Positions 8,879 through 18,453 of a DNA stretch of 45,909 bases are shown piece after piece. Below the pieces are notes generated by a model. The model saw only the letters and a program-made list of their open reading frames with translations. It was not told where the DNA came from and ran no database searches. A program made the position numbers and the translations under genes. How positions within the stretch are numbered: position 1 is the first letter of the stretch; the number at the start of each line of letters is the position of its first letter. The stretch spans positions 1 to 45,909 of the forward strand of contig CAKSAM010000020.1 of the NCBI GenBank assembly GCA_934436245.1. The letters run 5' to 3'. The stretch is from an uncultured Acetatifactor sp. (GTDB taxonomy: Bacteria; Bacillota; Clostridia; Lachnospirales; Lachnospiraceae).

Positions 8879-9724
8879 ATGAAGACAAAGAAAACTATTT
8901 CAACGATTATTTACCATGTACTGGTCTGTATGGGTGGATTATTGATGATTTACCCGTTAATATGGATGGTAATGAGTTCTTTCAAGCCATCCAATACTAT
9001 TTTTACGACGGCAGAGCAATTGATTCCCAGCCATTTTACGCTGGAAAATTATATAAACGGCTGGAAAGGATTTGCAGGAGTATCGTTTGCCAAATTTTTC
9101 GGGAACTCATTGTTTATTTCCGTAACGGCTACGATTGGAACTGTTTTATCTTCTGCCTGTGTGGCATATGCATTTGCAAGATGCCGGTTTAAGGGGAAAA
9201 AGATTCTTTTTACGGCAATGCTGGCATCCATGATGATTCCCGGTCAGATCCTGATGGTTCCGCAGTATCTGTGGTACCAGAAGCTGGGATGGGTCGGAGG
9301 ATATAAGCCGTTGATCATTCCTTACTGGTTCGCAACCCAGGGATTTTTCGTATATCTTATGATGAATTTTATACAGGGAATCCCCAGAGAACTGGATGAA
9401 GCAGCTAAAATTGATGGCTGTTCCTATTATGGCATTTTCAGAAGGATTATTTTTCCGTTAATGGTACCTGCCATGATTACAACGACGATTTTCTCCTTTA
9501 TGTGGAGATGGGATGATTTTATGTCGGCCCTGTTATATATTGATCAGCCGGTGAGATATCCGGCAGCCCTGGCTCTGAAACTGTTCAGTGACCCGGGAGC
9601 GTCCTCTGATTACGGAGCAATGTTTGCCATGGCAACATTGTCTATCATACCTATTTTTGTACTTTTCATTACTTTCCAAAAGTATCTGGTAGAAGGAATT
9701 GCCTCCACCGGATTGAAGGGATAA
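8879..9724 (+). CDS. ABC sugar transporter permease (YesQ-like, MalG family)
   Basis: Second channel subunit, 281 residues, six helices, with the EAA loop EAAKIDGCSYYGIFRR near residue 180. MalG-type members end with the YLVEGIASTGLKG tail seen here. The gene follows the first permease by 11 bases. ATG 8879 is preferred because AAGGGTG precedes it; GTG 8870 is an in-frame alternative. Works with the lipoprotein at 6572 and the permease at 7974. Confidence 0.93.
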   Translation: MKTKKTISTIIYHVLVCMGGLLMIYPLIWMVMSSFKPSNTIFTTAEQLIPSHFTLENYINGWKGFAGVSFAKFFGNSLFISVTATIGTVLSSACVAYAFARCRFKGKKILFTAMLASMMIPGQILMVPQYLWYQKLGWVGGYKPLIIPYWFATQGFFVYLMMNFIQGIPRELDEAAKIDGCSYYGIFRRIIFPLMVPAMITTTIFSFMWRWDDFMSALLYIDQPVRYPAALALKLFSDPGASSDYGAMFAMATLSIIPIFVLFITFQKYLVEGIASTGLKG

Positions 9725-9742
9725 ACAGAAAGGGCAAGTCAT

Positions 9743-10594
9743 ATGTTAAAAGAATGTAAAATATCAGGATTTTCCGATGAAATAGATCAAAATATAGATA
9801 AGCAGATAGATGTATTACAGGAAATCGGGCAGAAATACATTGAACTGAGAAATGCTGACGGTACTAATGTGTCTGATCTGACAATCAAACAGGCAGAAGC
9901 AGTATATGATAAGCTGACGACAGCGGGTATCAGAGTATCCTCAATAGGATCACCTATTGGAAAAATCAATATTTGTGATGATTTTGCGCCGCATCTGAGT
10001 CTTCTGGATCATACTCTGGAACTGGCACAGCTTTTTGAAACTCCATATATCCGAATGTTCAGCTTCTATATCCCGGAGAGAAAAGCTGCGGATTATGAGG
10101 CGGAAGTGTTTAGGCGGACAGAACAGATGATAGAGCATGCAGCCAAAAAGAATATTACGCTGCTACATGAAAACGAAAAAGGAATTTATGGGGACATTGC
10201 CGTAAGATGTAAGAACCTGATGGAACATTTTTATGGAGATAATTACAAGGCAGTGTTTGATTTCGCCAATTTTGTACAGTGTGGGCAGGACACTCTGAAG
10301 GCCTATGAAATGCTTCACCCATATATCGAATATGTTCATGTAAAAGATGCCAGACAGGCAGATGGAGAGGTTGTACTTGCCGGAGATGGTGACGGAAATG
10401 TAAAAGAACTGCTCCAAAAGCTTGATACAGACGGTTATCATGGATACCTGAGCCTGGAACCGCACCTCTCCAACTTTGTGGGATTTGACAGGCTGGAACA
10501 GGGAAAGAGCGAAAAACGTTTTACAGACGAGATTGCAGCCTATAAAAGTGCATATGGCAGATTGCAGCAATTGCTCATATCTCCAAATATGTAG
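9743..10594 (+). CDS. Sugar phosphate isomerase/epimerase (TIM barrel, AP endonuclease 2-like fold)
   Basis: A 283-residue soluble protein of the xylose isomerase-like TIM barrel family. Conserved positions of metal-ligand type are visible: the Glu in LLHENEKGIYGD, the Asp in VFDFANFVQCG, HVKDARQADG, and the Glu in LSLEPHLSN. Such proteins isomerise or epimerise sugars or inosose-type compounds and often sit beside Gfo/Idh/MocA oxidoreductases, as here. The gene is 18 bases after the permease in the same operon. The exact reaction cannot be named from sequence; conversion of the imported sugar or its oxidised form is the inference. Confidence 0.85.
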   Translation: MLKECKISGFSDEIDQNIDKQIDVLQEIGQKYIELRNADGTNVSDLTIKQAEAVYDKLTTAGIRVSSIGSPIGKINICDDFAPHLSLLDHTLELAQLFETPYIRMFSFYIPERKAADYEAEVFRRTEQMIEHAAKKNITLLHENEKGIYGDIAVRCKNLMEHFYGDNYKAVFDFANFVQCGQDTLKAYEMLHPYIEYVHVKDARQADGEVVLAGDGDGNVKELLQKLDTDGYHGYLSLEPHLSNFVGFDRLEQGKSEKRFTDEIAAYKSAYGRLQQLLISPNM

Positions 10595-10613
10595 ACTGTA
10601 GAAAGGTATGGTT

Positions 10614-11813
10614 GTGAAAATGGAAAAGAAGAAAATCCGCTTTGGAATTATTGGGGTAGGTGGACAGGGAAATAACTATGCGTCCTTTCTGACAGGAAGT
10701 GCAGCACCCGGAATGCCGGCTACAGAGAGTATGCCGGATTGTGAATTGGGAGCACTGTGCGATGTCGACCCAGAAAGAGAAAAAATGTGTAGAGAGAAGT
10801 ATCCGCAGTATCCTTTTTACAAGGATTGGAAGAAAATGGTGGCTTCCGGAGACGTGGATGCTGTAATCACAACAGTGCCTCATTATCTTCATCATGAAAT
10901 AGCCATCTACTGCATGGAACATGGTATGAACGTGCTGGTAGAGAAACCGGCCGGGATTCGGGCTAAGGATGTAAATGCAATGAACCGGTGTGCAAATGAG
11001 CATCCGGAGGTTGCTTTCGGCATTATGTTCAATCAACGTACCAATAAGTTATATCAGAAGATTAAGGAAATTGTAGATTCAGGAGAATTGGGAGAAATCC
11101 GCCGGACCAGTTGGATCATCAATACATGGTGGAGACCGGACAGCTACTATAAACAGAGTGCATGGCGGGCTACCTGGGGTGGAGAAGGCGGAGGAGTACT
11201 GGTCAATCAGGCACCTCATCAGTTGGATCTATGGCAGTGGATCTGTGGAATCCCAACGAAGGTATATTCCAAAAATATCAATGGTGCGCATCGGAATATT
11301 GCGGTGGAAAATGATGTTACCATGATTACCGAGTATGCCAATGGAGCAACCGGAACCTTTGTTACCTGCACGCATGATGCCTGTGGCACGGACCGGTTGG
11401 AAATTGATATGGATGGCGGCAAAATTGTAGTGGAGAACAGTTCCCACGCTACAGTATATAAACTGGTAAAGCCGGAAGAGGAACTGAACCGTACCATGAG
11501 TATGATGGAGGTTGCAAATCTTCTGTCCAGCAATGGTGGTGGTGGATTATTTACTACAGAAAGCTTTGACAATGAGGATAAGTGGGGCTACCAGCATATG
11601 ACTGTAATTGAAAATTTTGCCCGTCATATTTTGTATGGTGAACCGTTACTGGCTCCCGGAAGCGATGGAATTAATGGGGTAAATCTGGCGAATGCCAGTC
11701 AACTTTCCAGCTGGCTGGGAAAGGAAGTAAATAATCCTGTAGATCCGGAACTGTTTGCGGAAGAATTGAATAAACGGATTGCAGCAGAGGGAAAATTTCC
11801 GGTAAGAGAATAG
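10614..11813 (+). CDS. Gfo/Idh/MocA family NAD(P)-dependent oxidoreductase (first of two)
   Basis: About 399 residues. The N-terminal Rossmann fold has GIIGVGGQGNNY as the dinucleotide loop, and the family motif VEKPAG appears near residue 105. The C-terminal alpha/beta domain carries the substrate-side stretch GGGVLVNQAPHQLDLWQW. These enzymes oxidise or epimerise sugars through a bound or exchanged NAD(P). Three starts are possible: ATG 10608, GTG 10614 and ATG 10620. GTG 10614 is best spaced (seven bases) from AAAGG. It lies between the isomerase and a second family member, suggesting a short oxidoreductase-isomerase pathway for an imported sugar. Confidence 0.9.
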   Translation: MKMEKKKIRFGIIGVGGQGNNYASFLTGSAAPGMPATESMPDCELGALCDVDPEREKMCREKYPQYPFYKDWKKMVASGDVDAVITTVPHYLHHEIAIYCMEHGMNVLVEKPAGIRAKDVNAMNRCANEHPEVAFGIMFNQRTNKLYQKIKEIVDSGELGEIRRTSWIINTWWRPDSYYKQSAWRATWGGEGGGVLVNQAPHQLDLWQWICGIPTKVYSKNINGAHRNIAVENDVTMITEYANGATGTFVTCTHDACGTDRLEIDMDGGKIVVENSSHATVYKLVKPEEELNRTMSMMEVANLLSSNGGGGLFTTESFDNEDKWGYQHMTVIENFARHILYGEPLLAPGSDGINGVNLANASQLSSWLGKEVNNPVDPELFAEELNKRIAAEGKFPVRE

Positions 11814-11834
11814 AAGATAATAGAGGAAGCAAAA

Positions 11835-12836
11835 ATGATCAGAGTGGCAGTGATCGGACTTGGTACAGTGAGTGGTACACACCTGGATGCCATAAGAAGC
11901 ATTCCACAGGCAAGGTTGTGTGCGGTTTGTGATATTGACGAGGAAAAGCACAGTAAAGTATCGGAAGGAATTCCGTTTTATCAGGATTATCATGAGATGA
12001 TCCGGCAGGAAAAACCGGACTGTGTACATATCTGTCTGCCTCATTATCTGCATGTGCCTGTTGCCTGTGAAATTGCAGAATACGGAATACCGGTATTCTG
12101 TGAAAAACCGGTGGGATTAAACTGCGAAGATGCAGAAAAACTTGCGGAATGTGAGAGACAGCATCCGGGAATCCCTATTGGAATCTGTCTTCAGAACCGG
12201 AGAAACCGGACAACGGAAGTACTGAAAAAGCTGATACAGAGCAAAGAATATGGAGAAATCACAGGATGCAGGGCATTGGTACTGTGGTCACGTCCAAAAG
12301 AATATTATAGAGAGACTCCATGGAGAGGGAAATGGGCAACCGCCGGTGGAGGCTGCCTTATTAATCAGGCAGTGCATACACTGGATTTGCTGTATTATCT
12401 GTGTGGCAACATTGTAGCCCTGAAAGCACAGACATCCCAGCTGTTGGATTATGACATTGAGGTAGAGGATACTGCTGCGGTGAATTTATATTTCGAGAAC
12501 TCTGCAAGAGGATTTTTTCTGGCTACCAATGCCAATAGCAAAGATGAAAGTGTAAAATTAAGTGTTTTTCTCGAAAAAGCAGAACTCAGAATGACAGACA
12601 ATAAATTGTATTGTGTGGACACAAACGGTGATACAACATTGTTATGTGAAGATGAGGTATTGCCGGGCAGTCATTTTTACTATGGTGTCAGTCATAGAAA
12701 AGTAATCCGGGAATTTTATGATGCCATTGAAAAAGGAACGGATCAGTATATCCATGTAAAAGATGCCATGATGAGTATCCGGCTGATTGATGCCATACAG
12801 AAATCTTCTGCAAAAAAGGAAAAAGTAGAATTGTGA
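11835..12836 (+). CDS. Gfo/Idh/MocA family NAD(P)-dependent oxidoreductase (second of two)
   Basis: A 333-residue paralogue of the preceding gene. The Rossmann loop reads VIGLGTVSGTH, the family motif is CEKPVG near residue 95, and GGGCLINQAVHTLDLLYYL matches the substrate-site block of the first copy. GAGGAAG precedes ATG 11835. It is the last gene of the transporter operon, with a strong terminator directly after its stop. Two such dehydrogenases plus an isomerase suggest oxidation and re-reduction of the sugar, for instance in an epimerisation; this is inference from context. Confidence 0.9.
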   Translation: MIRVAVIGLGTVSGTHLDAIRSIPQARLCAVCDIDEEKHSKVSEGIPFYQDYHEMIRQEKPDCVHICLPHYLHVPVACEIAEYGIPVFCEKPVGLNCEDAEKLAECERQHPGIPIGICLQNRRNRTTEVLKKLIQSKEYGEITGCRALVLWSRPKEYYRETPWRGKWATAGGGCLINQAVHTLDLLYYLCGNIVALKAQTSQLLDYDIEVEDTAAVNLYFENSARGFFLATNANSKDESVKLSVFLEKAELRMTDNKLYCVDTNGDTTLLCEDEVLPGSHFYYGVSHRKVIREFYDAIEKGTDQYIHVKDAMMSIRLIDAIQKSSAKKEKVEL

Positions 12837-12842
12837 TATTGG

Positions 12843-12878
12843 AAAAGTCCCCTTTCCGTTATTCGGAAGGGGACTTTT
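12843..12878. terminator. Bidirectional terminator between convergent genes
   Basis: AAAAGTCCCCTTTCCG and CGGAAGGGGACTTTT pair with one bulged T around a five-base loop. A/T tracts on both sides fit use by both the oxidoreductase operon and the converging GH3 frame. Confidence 0.85.
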
Positions 12879-12887
12879 CTATAACTG

Positions 12888-14099
12888 CTACCAGGAGATA
12901 TGGAAGATGTTCCCGCGTTTGTCAGGATAAGATTTCCTATGACTTTCGGTAATCTCCGGTTGGGAAAAGCCAAGGTAAACAGTAGCGGAGGATGCATCGG
13001 CTACCCACTGTCCAAGATCGTTCACCGTAGTAAAAGCGGAAGTGGGAATCATGAGCTCATATGTTTTCTCTTCACCGGAAGCCAGATGAATCCGTTCGAA
13101 TGCAGCAAGCTTGTGATTAGGCACTTCATTTACGGAATTGTCCACATGTACGTATACCTGTAGAACGTCAGTAAGAGGATGAGATTCCGGGTTCCGACAG
13201 GACACGGTGATCTTTGCAGAAGGGGTATCCGATCCGGAGCAGGCTTCAAAAGTTATATTGGCATTTACTATTTGCAGTTCCCCATAGGTCAATCCATATC
13301 CAAAAGGTTTCCAGGGACGGTCTTTCAGGTAGCGGTAAGTTCTTCCAACCATGTGATAATCTGTGATGTCCGGAAGAGGAATATCATTATAGTAAAAGGT
13401 TATGGGAAGCTTTCCGCCGGGAGATACCTGACCAAACAATATATCTGCAATGGCACGTCCACCTTCACCGCCGGGATACCAGGCATGAAGAATGGCGGAA
13501 CACCTTTCCTCATAAGCAGACAGATCAATGGGACTTCCAGCCATGTCGATCAGTATTACCGGCGTATTTGTGTCGAGAATCTGTTCTACCAGGCTGCGCT
13601 GTATCTCGGGGAGTAGAAGATCCGGTTTATCACCGCTGGCAAAGGCATTTCCTACATCGCCCTGTTCACCCTCCAGTATAGCATCCAGTCCGACACACAG
13701 GATGACAAGGTCACAGGATTCTGCCAGACATACTGCTTCGGTAATGTGGTAATTTTCATAGGCTTCATGCAATGCAGGGTCGTCGTAGAGCTTACAGCCT
13801 TCAGCATAGTTGACATCCCAGCTGGTATTATCCAGTAATCGTTCTATTCCTTCCAGTGGAGTGATGGAGCGGGGAGGGGTGCCATCGTTTTTTAATAATA
13901 CGCAGCTTTCCACAGCAGCCTGATAGGCCAGCTCCAGATGTTCCTTGCAGCCGATGACATTATAAGGAATTTCGTCCAGAGAACTATGATCGAACAGACC
14001 TAACAGAAACCGGGTGGTAAACAGACGCTCAGTACTTCTGCGGATTTCCGAATCTAAGAGCGTTTCACCGTAATTTCCGTAAGGTGTATGGTTGTACAC
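12888..14099 (-). CDS. Glycoside hydrolase family 3 remnant lacking the catalytic barrel (probable pseudogene)
   Basis: An uninterrupted frame of about 403 codons aligning to the C-terminal half of GH3 beta-glycosidases. It begins at the end of the N-terminal barrel (RLFTTRFLLGLFDHSSLDEI), continues into the GH3 C-terminal alpha/beta domain (VESCVLLKNDG, then WYPGGEGGRAIADILFG and SPGGKLPITF) and ends with a fibronectin-III-like domain. The barrel bearing the nucleophilic Asp, some 250 residues, is absent. After KNDG the frame jumps straight to TPPRSITPLEGI, apparently skipping about 30-35 residues usual in the family (the LPL...VIGP strand). The frame extends upstream to a stop near 14153 with no ATG; the nominal GTG start at 14099 has no ribosome site. 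It could be a silent relic or a non-catalytic protein; relic is more likely. Confidence 0.7.
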   Translation of the reverse strand: MYNHTPYGNYGETLLDSEIRRSTERLFTTRFLLGLFDHSSLDEIPYNVIGCKEHLELAYQAAVESCVLLKNDGTPPRSITPLEGIERLLDNTSWDVNYAEGCKLYDDPALHEAYENYHITEAVCLAESCDLVILCVGLDAILEGEQGDVGNAFASGDKPDLLLPEIQRSLVEQILDTNTPVILIDMAGSPIDLSAYEERCSAILHAWYPGGEGGRAIADILFGQVSPGGKLPITFYYNDIPLPDITDYHMVGRTYRYLKDRPWKPFGYGLTYGELQIVNANITFEACSGSDTPSAKITVSCRNPESHPLTDVLQVYVHVDNSVNEVPNHKLAAFERIHLASGEEKTYELMIPTSAFTTVNDLGQWVADASSATVYLGFSQPEITESHRKSYPDKRGNIFHISW

Positions 14100-14192
14100 C
14101 GGGTGAGTGGAGTAGACAGCATTGGGAAAAAAACGGGGAAATAGGACATTTTACATGGGAACGAATTGCAGAAAACGAAGGAGAATAGAAGG

Positions 14193-15650
14193 ATGAACAA
14201 TACGAACAAAAAGCAGATTTATAATCCATATCTGCCCAGCTATGAATATATCCCGGATGGGGAACCAAGAGTATTCGGAGACAGGCTGTATATTTATGGA
14301 AGTCATGACCGTTTTGGAGGCAGCTTTTTTTGTGAAAATGATTATGTATGCTGGTCGGCACCATTGTCAGATTTATCTGACTGGAAATACGAAGGCGTGA
14401 TTTTCAGGCGGACGGATCACCCAATGGATGCAAGGCACCGGAAAGCAGAGAAAAACGGACGCTATTATCTGTTTGCGCCGGATGTGATCCGGGGAGCGGA
14501 TGGCAGATTTTATCTGTATTATTCAGTGGCTGAATCGTCCATGATATCTGTGGCAGTATGTGATACTCCGGTAGGCCATTTTAAATATCTTGGTGAGGTG
14601 CATTATGCGGACAGCCGGGCAATCGGCGAGGATGCGGGAGAATATTATCAGTTTGATCCCAGTATCTTTATAGATGATGACGGCAGAATTTATCTGTATT
14701 CCGGCTATTGCCCGGGGTGGCAGAAGGTGGATGATGCCGGGCGGAAATTCGCAGGATGCCATATGTATGAACTGGAACAGGATATGCTGACGGTGTGCAG
14801 GGGACCTGTATTGGTGATTCCAAGAGATGCAGAGGTACCTGACGGTGCAGAATATTTTGAAGCACCGTCTATGCGTAAAATCGGTGAAATATACTATTTG
14901 ATTTATTCGGCTTTCAACACCGGATTATATTATTTTTACAGTGACAGACCGGATGGAAATATGCAGTTCGGAGGACGGATCCACTCGACCTCTGATGTGG
15001 GAATTCATGGTTTTACAGAAGAAAATCCGTGTTGCGCTATTGGAAATACCCATGGGGGAATGGTCAAATTAAATGGACAATATTACATTTTTGATCACAG
15101 GCAGACCAACCACAGTGATTACTGCAGGCAGGGAGTGGCAGAGAGGGTTACTATAGATGCGCAGGGGAAGATTGCGCAGGCAGAGTGTACCAGCTGCGGC
15201 CTGAATGATGGATGGCTGATAGGGAAAGGAACATATCCTGCCTATATTGCCTGTGTTTTATGCTACGAAAGAACGTTTCCAAAGAAGAACAGAACAGCCT
15301 GCATTACGCAGGATGGAGAGGATAGAGAAGCTTTACCGGGACAATATATTCGTGGGATCAGTGACGGCTGTATTGTAGGATATCGATACTTCGAAGGTAA
15401 AAGCTTGCAATGCATGCAGGTTATATTGCGAGGAAGAGCAAAGGGAATACTGTATGTGTCCTGCAAGGAAGAGGGCTATGCAGATAATGATCCGGAGAAA
15501 ACTGCATCGGGAAGTGTGAAAATAGCATTAGATACCGGAGAGTGGACGGCGGTTACAATTCCTGCGCGAATCCCCGGTGGTGTCTATCCGGTGTATTTTA
15601 GATTTCGTGGAGAGGGGAAGATGGATTTTCTGGAATTTACTTTGGAGTAG
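14193..15650 (+). CDS. Glycoside hydrolase family 43 (arabinofuranosidase/beta-xylosidase type)
   Basis: A 485-residue enzyme. Residues 1-300 form the five-bladed GH43 propeller, with the likely catalytic base Asp22 in IPDGEPRVFGDRLYIYGSHD, the pKa-modulating Asp155 in DPSIFIDDDGRIYLYS, and the general acid Glu223 in YFEAPSMRKIGEIYYLIYS. The last ~130 residues look like a beta-sandwich carbohydrate-binding module (IPGGVYPVYFRFRGEGKMDF). ATG 14193 has GGAG nine bases upstream; a TTG at 14166 is less likely. No signal peptide, so it acts inside the cell on arabinose- or xylose-containing oligosaccharides. It diverges from the GH3 remnant and stands upstream of secA on the same strand, without a visible terminator. 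Confidence 0.9.
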   Translation: MNNTNKKQIYNPYLPSYEYIPDGEPRVFGDRLYIYGSHDRFGGSFFCENDYVCWSAPLSDLSDWKYEGVIFRRTDHPMDARHRKAEKNGRYYLFAPDVIRGADGRFYLYYSVAESSMISVAVCDTPVGHFKYLGEVHYADSRAIGEDAGEYYQFDPSIFIDDDGRIYLYSGYCPGWQKVDDAGRKFAGCHMYELEQDMLTVCRGPVLVIPRDAEVPDGAEYFEAPSMRKIGEIYYLIYSAFNTGLYYFYSDRPDGNMQFGGRIHSTSDVGIHGFTEENPCCAIGNTHGGMVKLNGQYYIFDHRQTNHSDYCRQGVAERVTIDAQGKIAQAECTSCGLNDGWLIGKGTYPAYIACVLCYERTFPKKNRTACITQDGEDREALPGQYIRGISDGCIVGYRYFEGKSLQCMQVILRGRAKGILYVSCKEEGYADNDPEKTASGSVKIALDTGEWTAVTIPARIPGGVYPVYFRFRGEGKMDFLEFTLE

Positions 15651-15697
15651 TTCACAAAATTTTTACAGTCTTTTCACGCCCGTGTACTATTGAAAGG

Positions 15698-15726
15698 TTG
15701 AAACATAGAGGAAAATCTGCTACAAT
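15698..15726 (+). promoter_or_regulatory. Sigma-70-type promoter of secA
   Basis: TTGAAA, 17-base spacer, TACAAT, ending 66 bases before the secA start. Confidence 0.7.
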
Positions 15727-15792
15727 AACCTTTGAATTATGCGAAGACCCATGGATATTTGATTGTCCAAAGGGTGCGGAAACGAGGAAAAA

Positions 15793-18360
15793 ATGAACGT
15801 TATTGAGAAGATATTTGGCACGCACAGCTCCAGAGAGCTGAAGCGTATTGAACCTCTGGTGGACAAGATCGAAGCACTTCGTCCTACAATGCAGGCACTT
15901 TCCGATGAGGAACTGCGTGGTAAGACCGAGGAGTACAAGAAGCGTCTGACCGAGGGAGAGACTCTGGATGATCTGCTTCCGGAGGCTTATGCAACCGTAA
16001 GAGAGGCTGCAAAACGTGTCCTGAACATGGAGCACTACAGAGTGCAGCTGATCGGTGGTATCATCCTGCATCAGGGACGTATCGCAGAGATGCGTACCGG
16101 TGAAGGTAAGACACTGGTATCCACCCTTCCCGCTTACCTGAATGCTCTGGAAGGTAAGGGCGTCCATGTCGTTACCGTCAATGACTATCTGGCGAAGCGT
16201 GACGCAGAGTGGATGGGGCAGGTACATGAGTTCCTGGGACTGAAGGTCGGCGTGGTTCTGAACAGCATGACCTCCGAGGAGAGACAGGCAGCGTACAAAT
16301 GTGACATTACTTATGTTACCAACAATGAACTGGGATTTGATTATCTGCGTGATAATATGGTCATCTACAAGGAACAGCTGGTGCTGCGTGGACTGCACTA
16401 TGCCATCATCGATGAGGTGGACTCCGTACTGATCGATGAAGCGAGAACCCCTCTGATCATTTCCGGACAGAGCGGCAAGTCTACCGCTTTATATGAAATG
16501 TGTGATCTGTTGGCACGCCAGATGAAGCGTGGTGATGATGTACAGGAACTGACCAAGATGGATGCCATCATGGGCGTGGTACAGGAGGAGAACGGTGACT
16601 TTGTAGTCAATGAGAAGGATAAGATCATCAACCTGACCGCTGCAGGTATGGAAAAGGTAGAGAGATTCTTCCATATTGATAACTTTGCGGATCCTGAGAA
16701 CCTGGAGATCCAGCACAATATCATCCTGGCACTGCGTGCACACAACCTGATGTTCCGTGACAAGGATTACGTGGTAAAGGAGGATCAGGTACTGATCGTC
16801 GATGAGTTTACCGGACGTATCATGCCGGGACGCCGTTATTCCGACGGTCTGCATCAGGCTATCGAGGCAAAAGAGCATGTAAAGGTAAAGAGAGAGAGTA
16901 AGACCCTGGCGTCTATTACATTCCAGAACTTCTTTAACCTGTTTGATAAAAAATGTGGTATGACCGGTACAGCTCTCACAGAGGAGACGGAGTTCCGTGA
17001 GATATACGGCATGGATGTTGTAGTGATTCCTACGAACCGTCCCGTGATCCGTAAGGATCTGCAGGATGCTGTATATAAGACGAAGAAAGAGAAGCTGAAC
17101 GCTATCGTGAATGCGGTAGAGGAAGCCCATGCTACCGGCCAGCCCGTACTGGTAGGTACCATTACGATCGAAGCCAGTGAAGAACTGAGCAGAATGCTGA
17201 CAAAGCGCGGTATCCAGCACAAGGTTCTGAATGCAAAATTCCATGAACTGGAAGCAGAGATCGTCGCCGATGCCGGTATCCATGGTGCTGTGACTATTGC
17301 GACCAATATGGCAGGCCGTGGTACGGATATTAAGCTGGATGATGAGGCAAAGGCAGCCGGTGGACTGAAGATCATCGGTACCGAGCGTCATGAGTCCAGA
17401 CGTATTGATAATCAGCTGCGTGGACGTTCCGGACGTCAGGGAGATCCCGGTGAATCCAAGTTCTATATCTCTCTGGAGGACGATCTGATGAGACTGTTCG
17501 GCTCCGAGCGTCTGATCAGCATGTTCAACACTCTGGGTATCCCTGAGGGACAGGAGATCGAACATAAGGCACTGACCAATGCTATTGAGTCCGCGCAGAA
17601 GAAGATTGAGAGCAACAACTACGGTATCCGTAAGAATCTGCTGGAGTATGACCGTGTCATGAGCGAGCAGAGGGAGATCATCTATGAGGAGCGTCTGAAA
17701 GTACTGAATGGTGAGAGCATGCGCGACGTGATCTACAAGATGATCACCGATATTACAGAGAACTGTGTGGATATCTGCATCAATGAAGATGCGGATGTAT
17801 CCGAGTGGGATTTCAATGAGTTGAATACCCTGCTTATTCCCACTATCCCGTTACAGCCTCTGACGCCGGAGCGCGTAAAGAAGCCTAAGAAGAACAGCTT
17901 GAAGCAGCAGTTAAAGGAAGAATCTGTGAAGCTGTATGAAGCAAAAGAAGCTGAGTTCCCCGAGCCCGAGGCGATCCGTGAGCTGGAGCGCGTGGTCCTG
18001 CTGAAGGTCATTGACCGTAAGTGGATGGATCACATTGATGACATGGAGCAGCTGCGCCAGGGTGTTGGCTTACAGGCATACGGACAGAGAGATCCTCTGG
18101 TAGAGTACAAGATGAGCGGTTATGAGATGTTCGATGAGATGACCCAGAACATCCGGGAAGAGACCGTAAGACTTCTGTTCCATATCAAGATTGAGCAGAA
18201 GGTAGAGCGTGAGCAGCAGGCGAAGATCACCGGCACGAACAAGGACGAATCCTTACCGAAGGGACCGGTAAAGCGTGAAAATGCAAAGGTATATCCCAAT
18301 GATCCCTGCCCCTGCGGAAGCGGCAAAAAATATAAGAACTGCTGCGGACGGAAAGCCTGA
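15793..18360 (+). CDS. secA: Preprotein translocase ATPase SecA
   Basis: An 855-residue SecA, the cytoplasmic motor that pushes unfolded preproteins through SecYEG. Visible features are Walker A GEGKT at 103-107, the DEAD-type box in [18 protein letters not shown], the preprotein cross-linking region, the second motor domain with [11 protein letters not shown] and [13 protein letters not shown], the helical scaffold, and a C-terminal zinc tail ([13 protein letters not shown]). Length matches the family. ATG 15793 has GAGGAA upstream and begins the usual MNVIEKIFG; an in-frame extension to 15763 is not needed. Codon use is strongly biased, as expected for a highly expressed core gene. Confidence 0.98.
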   Translation: MNVIEKIFGTHSSRELKRIEPLVDKIEALRPTMQALSDEELRGKTEEYKKRLTEGETLDDLLPEAYATVREAAKRVLNMEHYRVQLIGGIILHQGRIAEMRTGEGKTLVSTLPAYLNALEGKGVHVVTVNDYLAKRDAEWMGQVHEFLGLKVGVVLNSMTSEERQAAYKCDITYVTNNELGFDYLRDNMVIYKEQLVLRGLHYAIIDEVDSVLIDEARTPLIISGQSGKSTALYEMCDLLARQMKRGDDVQELTKMDAIMGVVQEENGDFVVNEKDKIINLTAAGMEKVERFFHIDNFADPENLEIQHNIILALRAHNLMFRDKDYVVKEDQVLIVDEFTGRIMPGRRYSDGLHQAIEAKEHVKVKRESKTLASITFQNFFNLFDKKCGMTGTALTEETEFREIYGMDVVVIPTNRPVIRKDLQDAVYKTKKEKLNAIVNAVEEAHATGQPVLVGTITIEASEELSRMLTKRGIQHKVLNAKFHELEAEIVADAGIHGAVTIATNMAGRGTDIKLDDEAKAAGGLKIIGTERHESRRIDNQLRGRSGRQGDPGESKFYISLEDDLMRLFGSERLISMFNTLGIPEGQEIEHKALTNAIESAQKKIESNNYGIRKNLLEYDRVMSEQREIIYEERLKVLNGESMRDVIYKMITDITENCVDICINEDADVSEWDFNELNTLLIPTIPLQPLTPERVKKPKKNSLKQQLKEESVKLYEAKEAEFPEPEAIRELERVVLLKVIDRKWMDHIDDMEQLRQGVGLQAYGQRDPLVEYKMSGYEMFDEMTQNIREETVRLLFHIKIEQKVEREQQAKITGTNKDESLPKGPVKRENAKVYPNDPCPCGSGKKYKNCCGRKA

Positions 18361-18453
18361 TGCTTTTTGCCACCTATGAGCAAGCTCATGTGGGCTTAGA
18401 CCTTTTGACCCTGGTATCATTAAAATATTAAATAAGAAAGTGGGTGACGTTAA
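18361..18453 (+). other. secA-prfB spacer
   Basis: Ninety-three bases with a small hairpin (ATGAGCAAGCTCAT, about 18375-18388) and a TTGACC at about 18406 without a well-spaced -10. prfB may be partly cotranscribed with secA, an arrangement common in Firmicutes. Confidence 0.35.

Noticed and set aside
8854..9192. A 112-codon plus-strand frame overlapping the second permease
   Set aside because: Out-of-frame with the EAA-loop permease and lacking any family features.
16489..17565. A 358-codon open frame antisense to secA
   Set aside because: Explained by the strong codon bias of secA on the other strand; no protein features.
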